Source of the DNA: Knufia peltigerae
Taxonomy: Eukaryota > Ascomycota > Eurotiomycetes > Chaetothyriales > Trichomeriaceae
Length of the DNA: 64,000 bases
Direction of reading: 5' to 3'
NCBI GenBank assembly: GCA_030247855.1
Contig: JAPDRN010000126.1
Coordinates: forward strand, 1 to 64,000
Shown here: positions 23,190-34,764 of the stretch, in pieces
How the letters are laid out: each line of letters begins with the position of its first letter
How positions within the stretch are numbered: the stretch's first letter is position 1
Notes under the pieces: model-generated
Told to the model about the DNA's origin: nothing
Seen by the model: only the letters and a program-made list of their open reading frames with translations
The model's database searches: none
Program-made: the position numbers and the translations under genes

Positions 23190-24527
23190 ATGGCGCAGTC
23201 ACCGTCGGGCGATATTCTCTGGACAGCAATTCAGGAAACCCCAGCCAATGTAGGAATGTTGCGTCAATTGTGCCATGGCAGAGATCAGTTGAAGGAACAA
23301 GGCTACATCGTCGACCCTCTTTCCGAGGAGCAAATCGAGGCCAAAACGAGATGTGTCACTTGCAGAGGTGAGAAATCCACGATTCTCTACTCCGTCACAA
23401 AAGACATCAAGAGTGTTGACCAAGGAAACAGCAAGAATGACCCGATATCGCCATCATCATGCAAAACAACCTCCCTCCACTCCTAAGCCTCTGTCAGCCA
23501 ACACACCTTCAAATAGTGGTGGCATGGACCAAAACGGTCAAGGGCCCACTACAAACGAGATTCAACCTTCGACCAAGCCAGGAGAATCGTCAACCAAGCC
23601 CACCACCCCGAAGCCTAGATGTGTATATCATCCAGGCCAAGTCAGAAACAAGGTAAACGACCCTCTCTCGATTCTCTGAGCAGTCTTTGCTTCAACTTTA
23701 TCGTGTGTAATTCCGCCAGACTCACATGAACTTCTTCACATTAATAGATCTTTACCTGTTGTGGTAAGCATGTATCCAAACCAGGCTGTGTAACACGGCA
23801 AGAACATACGCCACCACTCACCGACGACCTGTCCAATCGACAATACTGGCAACATTATCCAACTCCCAGCCTTGAGCTCCAGACATTGCAGACAACGATG
23901 GACCCTCGATCCAGTAACAAACGACGTGGTGGCCAGCATCGGCAGCAGCACGGGCTTTTCCACCCCTTGAACCCCGTCACCGCCATCGCTCTCGACTGCG
24001 AGATGGGTGTCTCTGTCGCCGGAGAATCCGAGCTCATCCGACTCACGGCCGTGGACTTCTTCACCGGAAACATCTTGGTCGACAATCTTGTCCAGCCCCA
24101 AGTGCCCATGCTGCACTACAGCACGCGATATTCCGGCATCACTCGAGGGGACATTCAGAATGCCATCCGCCGAGGCACCTGCGTCCTTGGCAAACACCGA
24201 GCCCGCGAGATGTTGTGGAGGTATGTCGGACCTGACACGATCGTCGTCGTTCATGGTGGTCGCGGAGACTTTTCCGACCTCAGATGGTTGCACCACCGTG
24301 TCGTGGATTCGTTCATTCTGGAGTCGACCATGAACAACGACGCCGACGCCGACAAGACCAAGGGCGGCAAGTCGTTGAAGAACCTGTGCAAGGTCAAATT
24401 GGGCATCGACGTGCAGCGCAAAAGCCGCAAGGGTCACGACAGTCTCGAAGATGCAATGGCATGCCGCGAATTGGTCATTGACTGGATGAACAAGAAGATG
24501 GTGGCCGAATCTAGCATCAGCAATTGA
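23190..24527 (+). CDS. DEDDh RNA exonuclease (Rex family)
   Basis: Three exons: 23190-23367, 23432-23652 and 23748-24527; 392 residues. The first intron acceptor is chosen at 23431 because it keeps frame and follows a good branch site (TTGAC). The N-terminal third has a zinc-knuckle-like set of Cys/His residues (RCVTCRARM, CVYHPGQV, FTCCGKHVSKPGC), as in Rex3/Rex1-type proteins. The exonuclease domain starts at the LDCEMG motif (D216, E218), continues with IVVVHGGRGDFSDL (motif II aspartate) and KSLKNLCK, and ends with GHDSLEDAMACREL, which gives the motif III histidine and aspartate. Such enzymes trim 3' ends of rRNA, snRNA or RNase MRP RNA. The exact Rex class (1, 3 or 4) is not settled. 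Confidence 0.88.
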
Positions 24528-25140
24528 CACTGGATTGTTTGACTGAGTATTACTACGCTGTCTAAACCTGGCCGTAAGGACAGACTGACACTTGATTAGT
24601 TTCTCAGGATACAAATCATGAGGCAGAACGATAAGACGACAATAGGAGAGAGAGTGTGTGTGACAGAATGATAACGAAATGAAGGAGAGAAATTGATTGT
24701 GACTTTTTTTTACACACCAAAATGATGTCGTTGGAGTACAGGCTCAGAAAACGTCCCAAATCGGACCAGTTCACTCAGGGCTAAAGGCTTGGAATAACTA
24801 AACCACCTTCTTCCTCGCAAGAACAATGAGAGAAGAGGAAGGGGATAGAGAGAAACCAAACAAGTGAGATGCTCCTGTACTGAGTTTCATGAAGAAAGAA
24901 AACCGGGAAAAAAAAATCAAAAGACATGCTCAATTTACTATGCTTTGCTTCTTTTGTTAATCATGCGCTCGTATACGGAGTATGTATGTATTCATTCCAT
25001 CGAACTCGATCCATACACTACGACGGTCCAGATTGGTTGTCTCTTCATCGTTGATACTAGACACCAAAAACAACCTTGAGGTCACAGATATGCGGGTTTC
25101 CAAACCGGTAAATCTGATCTGATTTGCTACAACTCCCACT
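24528..25140. other. Intergenic, convergent 3' ends
   Basis: Between the Rex-type gene and the minus-strand P450; A/T-rich and low-complexity, no gene. Confidence 0.5.
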
Positions 25141-27276
25141 TCATGTCCTCCTGCGCACAAAACAAGCAAGCTCCTGGCACTTTAGATGGAATCCTTCTCG
25201 GATATGAGAGTCCCGGTCCGGGTGGACAAGTCTGTACTCGAAAAGTCGGAAGAGAGTGGCGACCGTCTTTTTGAGTTCCATGTAAGCGACCTGTCATTCC
25301 GCATCAAACAAAGAAATTCCATCGTCAGCATTCATAAGATTCGAGAGAGAGCGAGAGAGAGAGAGCCGCGTGCACGTGTGTTTGTGGGAGTGTTTCGGAG
25401 CAAGGAGAGAAAAACCCGGCCACACAAAGTGTTCAAGGGGGGTTTATGTGTGGTGAAAGACAAGACACCCATACACACACACAAATGGAGAAGAGAAAAA
25501 AAAAGACTCACATTTCTTCCAATACAAGCTCTAGGACCATAGGAGAATCCCAGAAAAGCCTTTTCCAACTCGGCACCCCCCTGTCTGCTCCAACGTTCGG
25601 GCTTGAACTCCAAAGCGTCGGGACCCCAGACTCTCGTGTCTCGGTGGGTGGTGTAGGTGGGGGTCGAGAGGACGGTGCCCTCTTCGAAGAAGCGTCCGCA
25701 GACCATGGCACCACCCTTGGGCACCACGCGAGGGAGACCGACCGACACGGTCGTCCGGAGCCGGAGGGTCTCGTTGATGACGCCCTGGGTGAAGGGGAGG
25801 TCCTTGCAATCTTCAAACATGGCCACGAAGCCTGGAGTGGTCAGCGGGCCCGGGAACGCCGCGTCGAGTTCCCCCTGGAGCGTCCTGAGTGCGGTGGGAT
25901 TGCGGCAGAGCATGTCGATCAAGTGTGTTATCGTGTTGCCCGTCGTGTCGGACCCCGCGATGAGCTGGGTGAGCGCTTCGGCTTTGACCTCGAGGTCGGG
26001 GAGGTCGCCGCCCGTGTCCGGGTCTTTGGCGGAGAGGAGATAGTACAAGATGTCGCGGCGGGAGGAATCTCGAGAGGCCAGTTTGCGTTTCTCCACCTTG
26101 GCGATGCCAATGGCAGCGAGGTCTTTGGTCGCCTGAAGACCTTTGGTGAAGAAGCTGTCAAAGACAAAGTATGGTGTCCATGCTGAGGGGCGGCGTGATC
26201 AGCACCGTACCAAAATAAGGTGAAAAAGAGACATACTCTTGATCCAGGGCATTTGACCAACAGTTGCGCACCATTCTCCTCGGTCCCGAAGTTTCTTGAT
26301 GCCACCATTGGTATCTTGTCCAAGCGCCGTGAATCCGAACGGTTCTCCAAAGGCCTACAAGGTAATAAAGTGTGTCAGTGCCGTAACACGATATGGGATG
26401 TGAGAGAGGTATCGATACTGACCAGATCACCAATAATATCAAACGCAAGGAAAGCAGACCATTGGGCAACGTCGATAGCTGCCTCTCCTTTTCTTTGTAG
26501 TGCCCTGATCTCAGGGTTGGTTGTACCGAGAGCGGTGTATCTTCCTGCATGACCCGTGTCGATCAGAGACCCCATTTGATGTGCCAGCGTTCCGATTGCC
26601 GTGGTCATGTAAGGTTCGAATCCGACCATGGCTTTGGGGCTGAACATGTGAGAGACATATTTCCTCTTTCTACTATGGGCTGCGCGATCCCGAGTCGTGA
26701 AGATGCCGGACTGGATATTGTCAAAGGCATAATAAAAGTCCGACTTGAGGAAGCCGTTGCCGTGCCCCATGACGTCCTGGAAAACACACAACGAAGTCAG
26801 AACGTACACAGATATCCGGCAAGCTGGAGACCGCAGGACATGATCCTCATACTCTAATGCTGTCTGGGTGTGCGATACTGATATGGCCTGGCGCCAGTCT
26901 CACGAAGTCCCCGTGTTTCTTGTGAAGATCATGTGTAACCCATGAGAGCTGATGTTGCCTGTCAATCAGACCGTTGAGCCTTTTTCTTCCCTGTTTGTCA
27001 AGGGCGGGATAAGAACACACCTTGCCCAGTAAAGACTCCAAAAATTTGAGAACTTGGCTACCAGTGGCCCGGGTATATCATTCATCTTGCCTTTGTTGGA
27101 GACATATGGGACGATGTAATAGGCCTGTTCGGAGATTAGGAATTTTCCAATTTCGTATCGATATCAGAAACGTTTGGACTTACTGCAAGCGTTAGACCAC
27201 TGAGGCATATGGCATACACAGCCGCCCGCGAAGCAACGCTCCATACTTCCGGCGTCAAAAAGGACTGTGTCGTCAT
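25141..27276 (-). CDS. Cytochrome P450 monooxygenase (benzoate hydroxylase/pisatin demethylase-like)
   Basis: Seven exons: 27276-27184, 27124-27021, 26958-26853, 26776-26423, 26354-26237, 26182-25512 and 25290-25141; every junction keeps phase and the product is 531 residues. An N-terminal membrane anchor (residues 12-35) is followed by the proline-rich hinge MNDIPGPL. Core motifs: RKRKYVSHMFSP, FDIIGDLAFGEPFG, the I-helix LIAGSDTTGNT, the K-helix ETLRLR, the FKPERW meander and the heme loop FSYGPRACIGRN with Cys478. The last exon supplies the C-terminal HPDRDSHIREGFHLK strand. These features fit the E-class CYP group that includes benzoate 4-hydroxylase-like and pisatin-demethylase-like enzymes. 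It is divergent from a salicylate-hydroxylase-like monooxygenase 1.4 kb away. Confidence 0.92.
25291..25511 (-). repeat. Long microsatellite-bearing intron of the P450
   Basis: This final intron is 221 bp, about three to four times longer than its six siblings. It carries a GA tract at about 25343-25367 and a CA tract at about 25472-25483. The splice sites are a GTGAGT donor and ATGACAG acceptor. Confidence 0.75.
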
Positions 27277-28708
27277 GATCCTCAGACCTATTCAAGCCAA
27301 TGTCAAAAGCAAAGGCGGTTCTTTCAAGACTTCCTGCCTGAAGAAGCGACAAGAGGATGTCAAGCTGATCTTGGAAATTGGAAGTTGTCAAAAGCAGTCA
27401 TAATGTCGCATTGGGACAGTTCTTGTACCATAACAATGGCAGTACACAAGCCAAACAGGTATTGCTTAGTGACTTTGACCTCCGATCATACATGATAGCC
27501 TATCTGGAAACATAGGTATGCTTCAGAGATAAGCATTTCGACCGTCTTACTGGACGGCTCGGCGGTAGGAGATGCACGACCTCTCCTCTATTTGCAGCTT
27601 GTCCATTAATAGCCGCAATCAGTAGCTGCGAGACACCTAGGACAACCTGGGTATTGGCCAGTTCGTCCTTCTGATGCTCACACGGTTTATCGTCGACATC
27701 TTCCTTCCCCATTCTTCACCGGGCCTCGTTCCCCTGTCTACCCCAGATTATGGGATTGATCTTGCAGTGAGCAAGCGAGTGCAGACAAAGAGGGTCCTTA
27801 ACTGGGAGATAATCACTACCGGATTGACTGCAGCTGTTAACTTTCAGCCTTGTCCTTGAGACAAATTACCAGCACTCTTGAAGAAAATCGACCGAACTTC
27901 GGGCTGGGACATATCTGATGACTAGCCACCGCATTGCCTTCCCTGCCCGGAGCCTTTTATGTATCGGACTTTCAAACAATTCTTCCAAGTCTTCGAAGTA
28001 GATTTGATGTGAATGAGTTCAGGTCACAGAGCTTGGGCTTTCTAACGAGAGGACACACAAGTTAATATTCCGGAGAACCGCGTTGAGAGAGACAAGGCAC
28101 CTGCGGCTTTAGCCGTACCCGCCACTTATCAAGCAATTCAGTTGGAACGGCTCTCAAAGGCGGCTGCAAGTTGTAAGGACTGCGATCAACCTCCGAAATT
28201 TCAGAACGTTCAAGACCTCGGCCTATGATGGTCTGTTGGAAGGATTTTGTCTGGCCTTGGCCGTGTGCATGGTGAGTTGTTTTGAACTAATCGTCGGATA
28301 TCCAGCCTTGCAAGCCGCCATCGAAGGGTATACCTCCACTTTTGTGGTGCCAGCCGACATTATATGCCGAACATCATATGTCAGCCTCCCCCACTCTTGA
28401 AGATAGATCCTTATCTGCCAGTCTCCTTGGCCGCAGTGCTGGATTTTTGTAGGTGGCTTATGGTAAATGATGTAGGCGACCAAAAGCCGTCAGGGACTGT
28501 GCTCTTGTGGTTTCTTAGATAGAGCATCTGGTGTCGGCAATTGACCTGTTGGATCGCCAAGGTAGGGGAAGGAAGTGAGAAGACTTGTAAAGGACGCGGA
28601 GTACCCCCTGCGACGCATAAGCTGCCTTTCATTGCTCAGAGGAGGATTCTCCAGAAGGTGCTAGCCAGTCATCTCTACTAACTATTGGATCGTCCAAAGT
28701 AAGTCAAT
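27277..28708. other. Divergent intergenic region
   Basis: Between the start codons of the P450 (minus) and the FAD monooxygenase (plus). Only short frames; no gene recognised. It likely holds both promoters. Confidence 0.5.
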
Positions 28709-30241
28709 ATGTCCGGTCTAGATGTAAGTGATCGATCCCCCCATACCAACCCAGCAGACTTACATATCTGAAGATTGTCATCGTCGGGGCCGGTCTTGGG
28801 GGTCTAGGTGCTGCTATCGCCTTGCGTCTTTCTGGACACAATGTTATAGTCCTTGAGTCAGCCCCCGAGATTGGAGAAGTCGGGGCAGGGATTCAGGTCT
28901 TGCCGAATAGCAGCAAAGTCTTGCAATCATGGGGGGTTTTCGACAAAATCGAGCCGTCTAGAATATGCACGACGGACGCCTGCAACATCCTGGACTGGAA
29001 GGGAAATTTGATCTCCTCGATGGACTTTGACCCCGCGGAGAAGGAATATGGGTCGCCTTTCTACGACCTACACCGGGCTGATCTGCACAAGGCACTCTTC
29101 GACAGGGCGGCCGAGCTCGGTGCCGAGCTGCATGTTAATTCTTTGGTCACTGATGTTCGATTCGATGACAACAACGTGGCTTTCGTGACAACCAAGGCTG
29201 GGAAGGTATGGCAGGCTGATCTTGTCGTTGGCGCCGACGGTCTCCACTCTCGATGTCGTTCATTCATCTTGGGTAAACAAGACCACCCTCGCCATACCGG
29301 AGATATGGCATATCGACTTTTGCTAGATGGGGACGAGCTTCGAACAGATCCCGACTTCAAGCCATTCTTGGATGACCGTGCTGTGACGTATTGGTACGGC
29401 CCTGGTGCACATATCGGTAAGTACCTCCTCGACTCATTGTGTCGTCCCCAGACTTATAGCAGTAGTAACGTATGCACTTCGACAACGGAAACTTTTGAAT
29501 ATGGTACTACTTGTCCCAGACGACATGCCAGAAGACGGACCTTCTACGCTGGCGGGTCAAGTCACTGAGATGCAAGATTTGTTCAAAGACTGGGATCCCA
29601 GGTGAGTAGAATTATGCCAGCCTATATTTGCGGCGAGGGACGTCGTGTCTGTCCTGACAAAAGCAACTAGGGTGAGCAAATTGCTGGCGAAGTGCAAGTC
29701 AGTGCTTCGGTGGCGCTTATCGATCTGGGATCCGATCGACACCTGGGTCCATCCGAGCGGATGTATGGTGCTTTTGGGTGACTCGGTCCATGCAACGTTG
29801 CCATACCTGGCCAGCGGAGCCGGCATGTCGTTCGAGGACGGGACAGTTCTCGGTCACTGTTTGAAGGGCATGACGAAGTCTGCCCCCATGGAGGAGCGGC
29901 GTAAGGCCCTGTCGGTATATGAGTCCTGCCGCATCAAACGTACAAATCGTATCGTCGAAAAGGGCAACATACAACAGGACGTCAACCATTACGACGATGG
30001 TCCCCAACAAATTGACCGGGATCGGAAGATGAAGGCATTCGCAAAGCTCGAGGAAGAATATCGGCAGGGCAGGCCGATCGAATGGGGAGACTTGGTTCGA
30101 GGTGAAGATCCTCTGGTCTGGCGCAAGTTTGGAGCTGGCGAGTGGTTGCTGTCGTACGTCCCCAAGGAGGATGTGGAAAAGAGATGGCAAGAACTCGATG
30201 CTGGCATTGCTAAGAGTACTATCGAGGGAGCGCGGCTGTAA
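28709..30241 (+). CDS. Salicylate-hydroxylase-like FAD monooxygenase
   Basis: Four exons: 28709-28723, 28774-29416, 29460-29601, 29671-30241; 456 residues. Class A flavoprotein monooxygenase: FAD motif IVIVGAGLGGLGAA (residues 6-19), ESAPEIGEVGAGIQV, the DG motif LVVGADGLHSRCR and the second FAD motif GDSVHATLPYLASGAGMSFEDG. Relatives hydroxylate an aromatic acid, often with decarboxylation (salicylate to catechol), using NAD(P)H. The protein ends in Ala-Arg-Leu, which fits the peroxisomal PTS1 consensus. It is divergent from a P450 and followed by an NmrA-like gene, suggesting an aromatic oxidation locus. Confidence 0.9.
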
Positions 30242-30936
30242 CAGACGCATTCAACCTGTCACGTATGTGGTAGACAGATATCTAGAATAATGCAACGTCG
30301 TTGCCATCGAGTGAAATACACAGTTGTACCATTTTGTAGGTATTGAAATGGTCGGATTATAGTTTATCCGCCCTCGCAGCCTCGTTCTACTCTATGCGAC
30401 GAGGCTACAGTCACTTTGTTCGACTGCAATTTTCAACGTCTTTCGTCACTTGTATCTATCTATTTTCCCAGACTCAACAATCCCAACCACCCTTCCTTCA
30501 CACTCCGCGTGTCATGAGGTGACTCCACAGATGGTACGCCTTCGTCCGAATTCCAAAAAGCATGTTAGGCCACCTGAACACACGCTATGAGGAGCGTCAC
30601 AAGCACTCCACAACTTCGGACCAAAAGCGGACCGAGTTTTGGTTCGCAGTCAGCTTCTTCAGGTGGTATCTCGGGCGTAGGTACTCCGCGACAATCAAGG
30701 ATATTGTCTATACGAGTAGGTAAATAGTCACAGATCCGATAACTACTACAAGGGCCTTCTTCCCTCGACACTGTCCGTATACTATCAAGGCATATATTTT
30801 CTTCCTGCGGTTGAAGAAAAAAGCACATACAGGTCAGTCGGTGCTTAAGTCGTTAGAGTATCCTGGATTTCTAGGCTGCAAAAATACCGTTTTATCGCAA
30901 ATCAGAACGTTTGACTATCACACGACTGAACCAAGA
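30242..30936. other. Intergenic
   Basis: Between two plus-strand genes. The frame that reaches the NmrA-like gene extends upstream without stop to 30811, but the conserved domain starts at the ATG at 30937. No other feature. Confidence 0.5.
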
Positions 30937-31881
30937 ATGTCCTCGAAAAAGCACGTCGTCTTCGTGACAGGGGCCACAGGCGCCCAAGGAGGCGCCGTCG
31001 CTCGATCCCTCCTCTCCGCCGGCCACGCGGTCCATGCCCTCGCCCGAGACCCGTCGTCGACGGCGGCACAAACCCTGTCTGAGCTGGGAGCGACGGTATT
31101 CCCCGGCGACTTTGACGACCCGAGCTCGCTCACGTCAGCGGCCAAGGGTTGCACGGCGGCGTTCATCAACGTGTCTCCCGTCTTCACCGACCCGTCTGGG
31201 GAAGCCAGGCACGGCCGGAACGTCGTCGCGGCATGTCGCGAAGCCGGTATTGCTAGGGTAATCGAGTCCTCGGTGCCCAGCGTCGACCGACTCGAACGAG
31301 GAGACCTCAACGGCGTGGATAATAATCCGACGCTCAAGTATCGTTATGCCAAGATCCACGTCGAACGCGCCGTCAAGGAGGCCAGGTTCGACAACTGGAC
31401 CATCCTCCGGGTCCCACGACTGCTTCACTCCTTTGTCGACCCGAAGCTGTCACGCATGGTGTTCCCAAAACTGGCGGGCGACGGCGTCATCCGCACCGTC
31501 CTACCCCCAGACGAGCCCCAGTCGGTCCTGGACACCAGGGATATCGGCCGCGCCTTTGTCCACCTGCTCGATGACACGACTGGTCGGTACAGAAACAAAA
31601 AGCTCGCATTGTCCGGAGAGACACTGACCTTTCAGGACATTGCGAACGCGATGAACGAAGCGCTCGGTCAGGATAGGGTTCACGTGGAGTACGTCCGCGA
31701 GTCCCTGGCCCGCGAGCTGGGCAAGACGGACCCGATCGTGGCTTCCGAGTTGTTATACCTCGACAACCCTGGCTTCTTGCTTTTTGACGAGAACGACTTT
31801 GACTTCAAATTGTCATCGGCAAAGGAGTACTTTACGAGGGAGAAAGCGGCACTAGAGCGAGCGGTCGGCCTTACAGCATAG
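30937..31881 (+). CDS. NmrA-like NAD(P)-binding protein
   Basis: Single exon, 314 residues, starting MSSKKHVVFVTGATGAQGG, which places the nucleotide-binding GxxGxxG loop directly after the first strand. The fold is an atypical SDR: HALARDPSS, VFPGDFDDPSSL, AAFINVSPVF and VIESSVPSVDRL follow the NmrA/HSCARG pattern, and no Tyr-x-x-x-Lys active site is placed as in classical SDRs. Members act as redox sensors and co-regulators (NmrA binds the GATA factor AreA) or as isoflavone-reductase-like enzymes. Which role applies here is open. Its location next to a P450 and an FAD monooxygenase makes an enzymatic or pathway-linked role possible. GC-rich coding. Confidence 0.85.
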   Translation: MSSKKHVVFVTGATGAQGGAVARSLLSAGHAVHALARDPSSTAAQTLSELGATVFPGDFDDPSSLTSAAKGCTAAFINVSPVFTDPSGEARHGRNVVAACREAGIARVIESSVPSVDRLERGDLNGVDNNPTLKYRYAKIHVERAVKEARFDNWTILRVPRLLHSFVDPKLSRMVFPKLAGDGVIRTVLPPDEPQSVLDTRDIGRAFVHLLDDTTGRYRNKKLALSGETLTFQDIANAMNEALGQDRVHVEYVRESLARELGKTDPIVASELLYLDNPGFLLFDENDFDFKLSSAKEYFTREKAALERAVGLTA

Positions 31882-32114
31882 TAGTAGTGGTAGTGATTCA
31901 AACAACCGAGACCTCTCAAGACGGGGATTCATTTGACACACTAGCGATCTTTTCATTTCATACAAAACGATTCTCTCTACGCTGACAGCGCACCACTATC
32001 TAATTTTTTGTGGCGTTGCGTCAATTGTGTCCATATGTTGATCCCCTTGGGCTACCAGCAAAAATGCAATTCATTGATGATGATGAAACCAACTCCCCTA
32101 ATCAAAACTCGACT

Positions 32115-34764
32115 TTAAGCTTTAATTGCACCTCCAAGAGCTCCGCCACTGAACTGCTGGCCACCAGGGCGTCGTTGACCTTGACCGCGAGCCAGGCCCT
32201 GCAGGTTGGTGCGCCCACTACGGCCACCACGGCCTCCTCTCTGTCCTTGATCTCGCTGGAATGCATTTGCCATGCCGGCCGTCCTCGTCTCCAGCACCTT
32301 CTCATTTGACTCGAGGATACCCATCGCCTTCTCGGAAAGAGTAATGACTTGACTCTGGAGGCGAGAGAGCTCGACACCTTTTCGGAAGACAATGGCATCG
32401 TTGACCTGGTCCAACGCGGCGGCGAGTTCTTCGTGTGAGATCATTTTCGAGACGACCGCTGCAATCTTCTTAGGATCCAGCTCGAACATGCCTGACAGTG
32501 TTGTTATCGAGAGGGTGTCATAATAAGGAGCGTATGTGAAAAGATAGGTTCGTAGTCCTTCTTCTTGGATCTGTTCAGCCAGCATGGCTTTGATCTTGTC
32601 CTTATCGCTGCCAAGGAGATCCCAAATGCCGATCTTGCTGATGAGCTCCTGGCATCTCTTCCAGTCACCTTGGGCGAGAGCCTTGGCTGCTTGCATGACG
32701 TGGTCGCGAGTGTTCTCAGGAGGTCCCTGGAAGACTTGTCGTTCGGTGTACTCGAGCATGCGTCGGAAAGTCTTGGAGATGACTCTCTTTCGGACGTCCG
32801 GTGATGAACCAGTCTGTGCGAGGAGAGGAATTTCGAGGAGCATGCTGCAAGTCAGGTAGACGCACTCCAGCAGCTCCAGGTTGATATGCATGTGGAAGGG
32901 AAGCTGTCGCTGACGTTCCAACCGTTCCTGCTCTGGAGTTACGGTGGAATACCTCTGCATGATGACACCTTGGGCCAGTAGTTCCTTTTGGCGGCCAGAG
33001 CCACAGATCTCCTGGAGGACACCCTGTGCCTCATAACAGAGTCCTGCTCTGAAGGCGCAGAGACCGATCTGAACGAGCGTTCGGTTGAAGAGGATCTGCG
33101 TGCTCACATCGAACGAGGAAATGTTCTCGGTCAGATGACTCATAAGAGCAAGATCCCTCGCGCGATAGTAATTATCCTGTAGAGCAAGGAAGTAGATCTC
33201 GCACAGCATGGCTCGGGCTCGGATAATGCCCTCACTGTGTTCGAATAGATGAGTGCAAAGACCTTGAACAAGCGGCGCAACCTCTGTGAACTTGTCGCGC
33301 GGGGTGAGTTCTGAGTTGAGACTTGGTGGCAAAGCCGCCCAAGTCTTCTCTTCCAAGATCTTCACAACGAGCGTCGGCTTGAAATAGATGTGTTCTAAGC
33401 GCCTGATGACGGTCCGGTTGATGTTCTCCTGGCGCGTCTCAGATTTCTCGAGCTTCTTGTTGGTTGTCTCGGTATAAATTAGCGTCCGGACGACATCAGT
33501 ATATAGAAGCTGTTCGTCGCCCAATCTTTCGATGTATTCGGCAGTATGAGGATCGGTTTGTTGCAGAGATCTCGTCAACTCGTCATCAAGTCTCTCCAAC
33601 AGGGAAACAACACTGCCAGGAATCTTGAAGATCTCACCAGCCGCCGGGCTTGGCTGCTTTTCGTCGTCTTCCCATTCATCAGCGACTTCCGTAACAATGT
33701 ACTGAGACTCGTCCTCGAGTGTCTGCAACAGGGACGAGAACTCTCGCTCCGCTGCTCGCCACGACTCTTGTGACATATAAGCCTGCACAGACGAGCTGGT
33801 GACGTCAAATCTTGTGGAGATGATAGTCAATAGGACCCGTATCCGCTGGTAGGGGGTATTGGCGACTTCGAGTAATCTCTCCATGATCCGTATCTGTTCG
33901 GTCCGGTCGGTGTTCTTCTTGCCACGGGACTCCACGATGGAGCGCAGATGCTTCAGGATACTTTCTGGTGTATAGACAAGAGCCTTGCCTCCTCTACCGA
34001 CCGTCGCAAATCCTTCTTCATCAATAGCAGCCTCAATGGCGTCTAGTCTCTGGACTTTGCTCTTGCGCGTCTTTTGCTCCACCTCCGTCTGCTCCTCTTC
34101 ATCTGACTCCATGAACTCCTCCTTGTTCGCCCGATACTTCTCGATCTCGGTGTGGTAATCCTTGTTATTCTTCCGGATCTTTTGCTTCATTGCGTTGAAA
34201 CCTTTGGCATTGATGGGATTCATCTTCTTGCCTCCCGACTTTTGTTTATCATTGGTCTCATTGATCAAATCTTCGAGGTCGGCGATCATCTTGATGTAAA
34301 TCTTGGGAGAGGCGCCTTGCTGAACGACCTTGACGACCTGGCGGTTCATCTTGTCGAATTCTAAAGGAGGTTAGTATCAACATCCTTCAAGGGGGGAATA
34401 ACAACGGACCTGTGGAAATGACAGCCCAGTCATTGATTTTTTGAGCATTTTCGATCGCTCTGATAGTGCTTTCCAATTCCTGAAATCTCTTGTCTTTAGC
34501 GCTCTTGACCACTCGTTCGCGGTCTTCGTCCTCGCTCTCGTCCGACTCATCGCCGCCCAGTCCTGAAGGCTTCAAGAACCGGCTGGCGCCCGTACCACGA
34601 CCTTCATCTTCGGAAGATTCGTCCTCAGACTCTTCTTCTTCCTCTTCACTTTCCTCTTCGGATTCTTCTTCGGATTCCTCCTCTCGGCCAGAGTAGAGCT
34701 CTTCCTCCTCGGAGGAACTGCTCTCGCTGTCAGAGTCTCCGCCGTGAAAAAATCGAGACGACAT
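32115..34764 (-). CDS. nip1: Translation initiation factor eIF3 subunit c
   Basis: Two exons: 34764-34410 and 34360-32115, intron with a perfect TACTAAC branch site; 866 residues. It starts MSSRFFHGGDSDSESSSSEEEE, the standard eIF3c N-terminus with a long acidic low-complexity region (about residues 10-100). The eIF3c N-terminal domain follows (DKRFQELESTIRAIENAQKINDW), then LEDLINETNDKQKSGGKK, and a PCI domain near the C-terminus (YAPYYDTLSITTLSGMFEL, KKIAAVVSKMISHEELAAAL). An RGG-like tail closes the protein (QRGGRGGRSGR). eIF3c is a core scaffold of eIF3 that binds eIF1 and eIF5 on the 40S subunit. A housekeeping anchor for synteny. Confidence 0.96.

Noticed and set aside
23736..24614. Open frame of 292 codons on the minus strand
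   Set aside because: It is the shadow of the Rex-type exonuclease exon, whose DEDDh motifs are clear.
25446..26186. Open frame of 246 codons on the plus strand
   Set aside because: Antisense to the P450 exon that holds the I-helix and heme loop.
26613..26623. GGTTCGAATCC, a perfect tRNA B-box-like word
   Set aside because: It lies inside coding exon 4 of the P450, and no matching acceptor stem or A box was found nearby.
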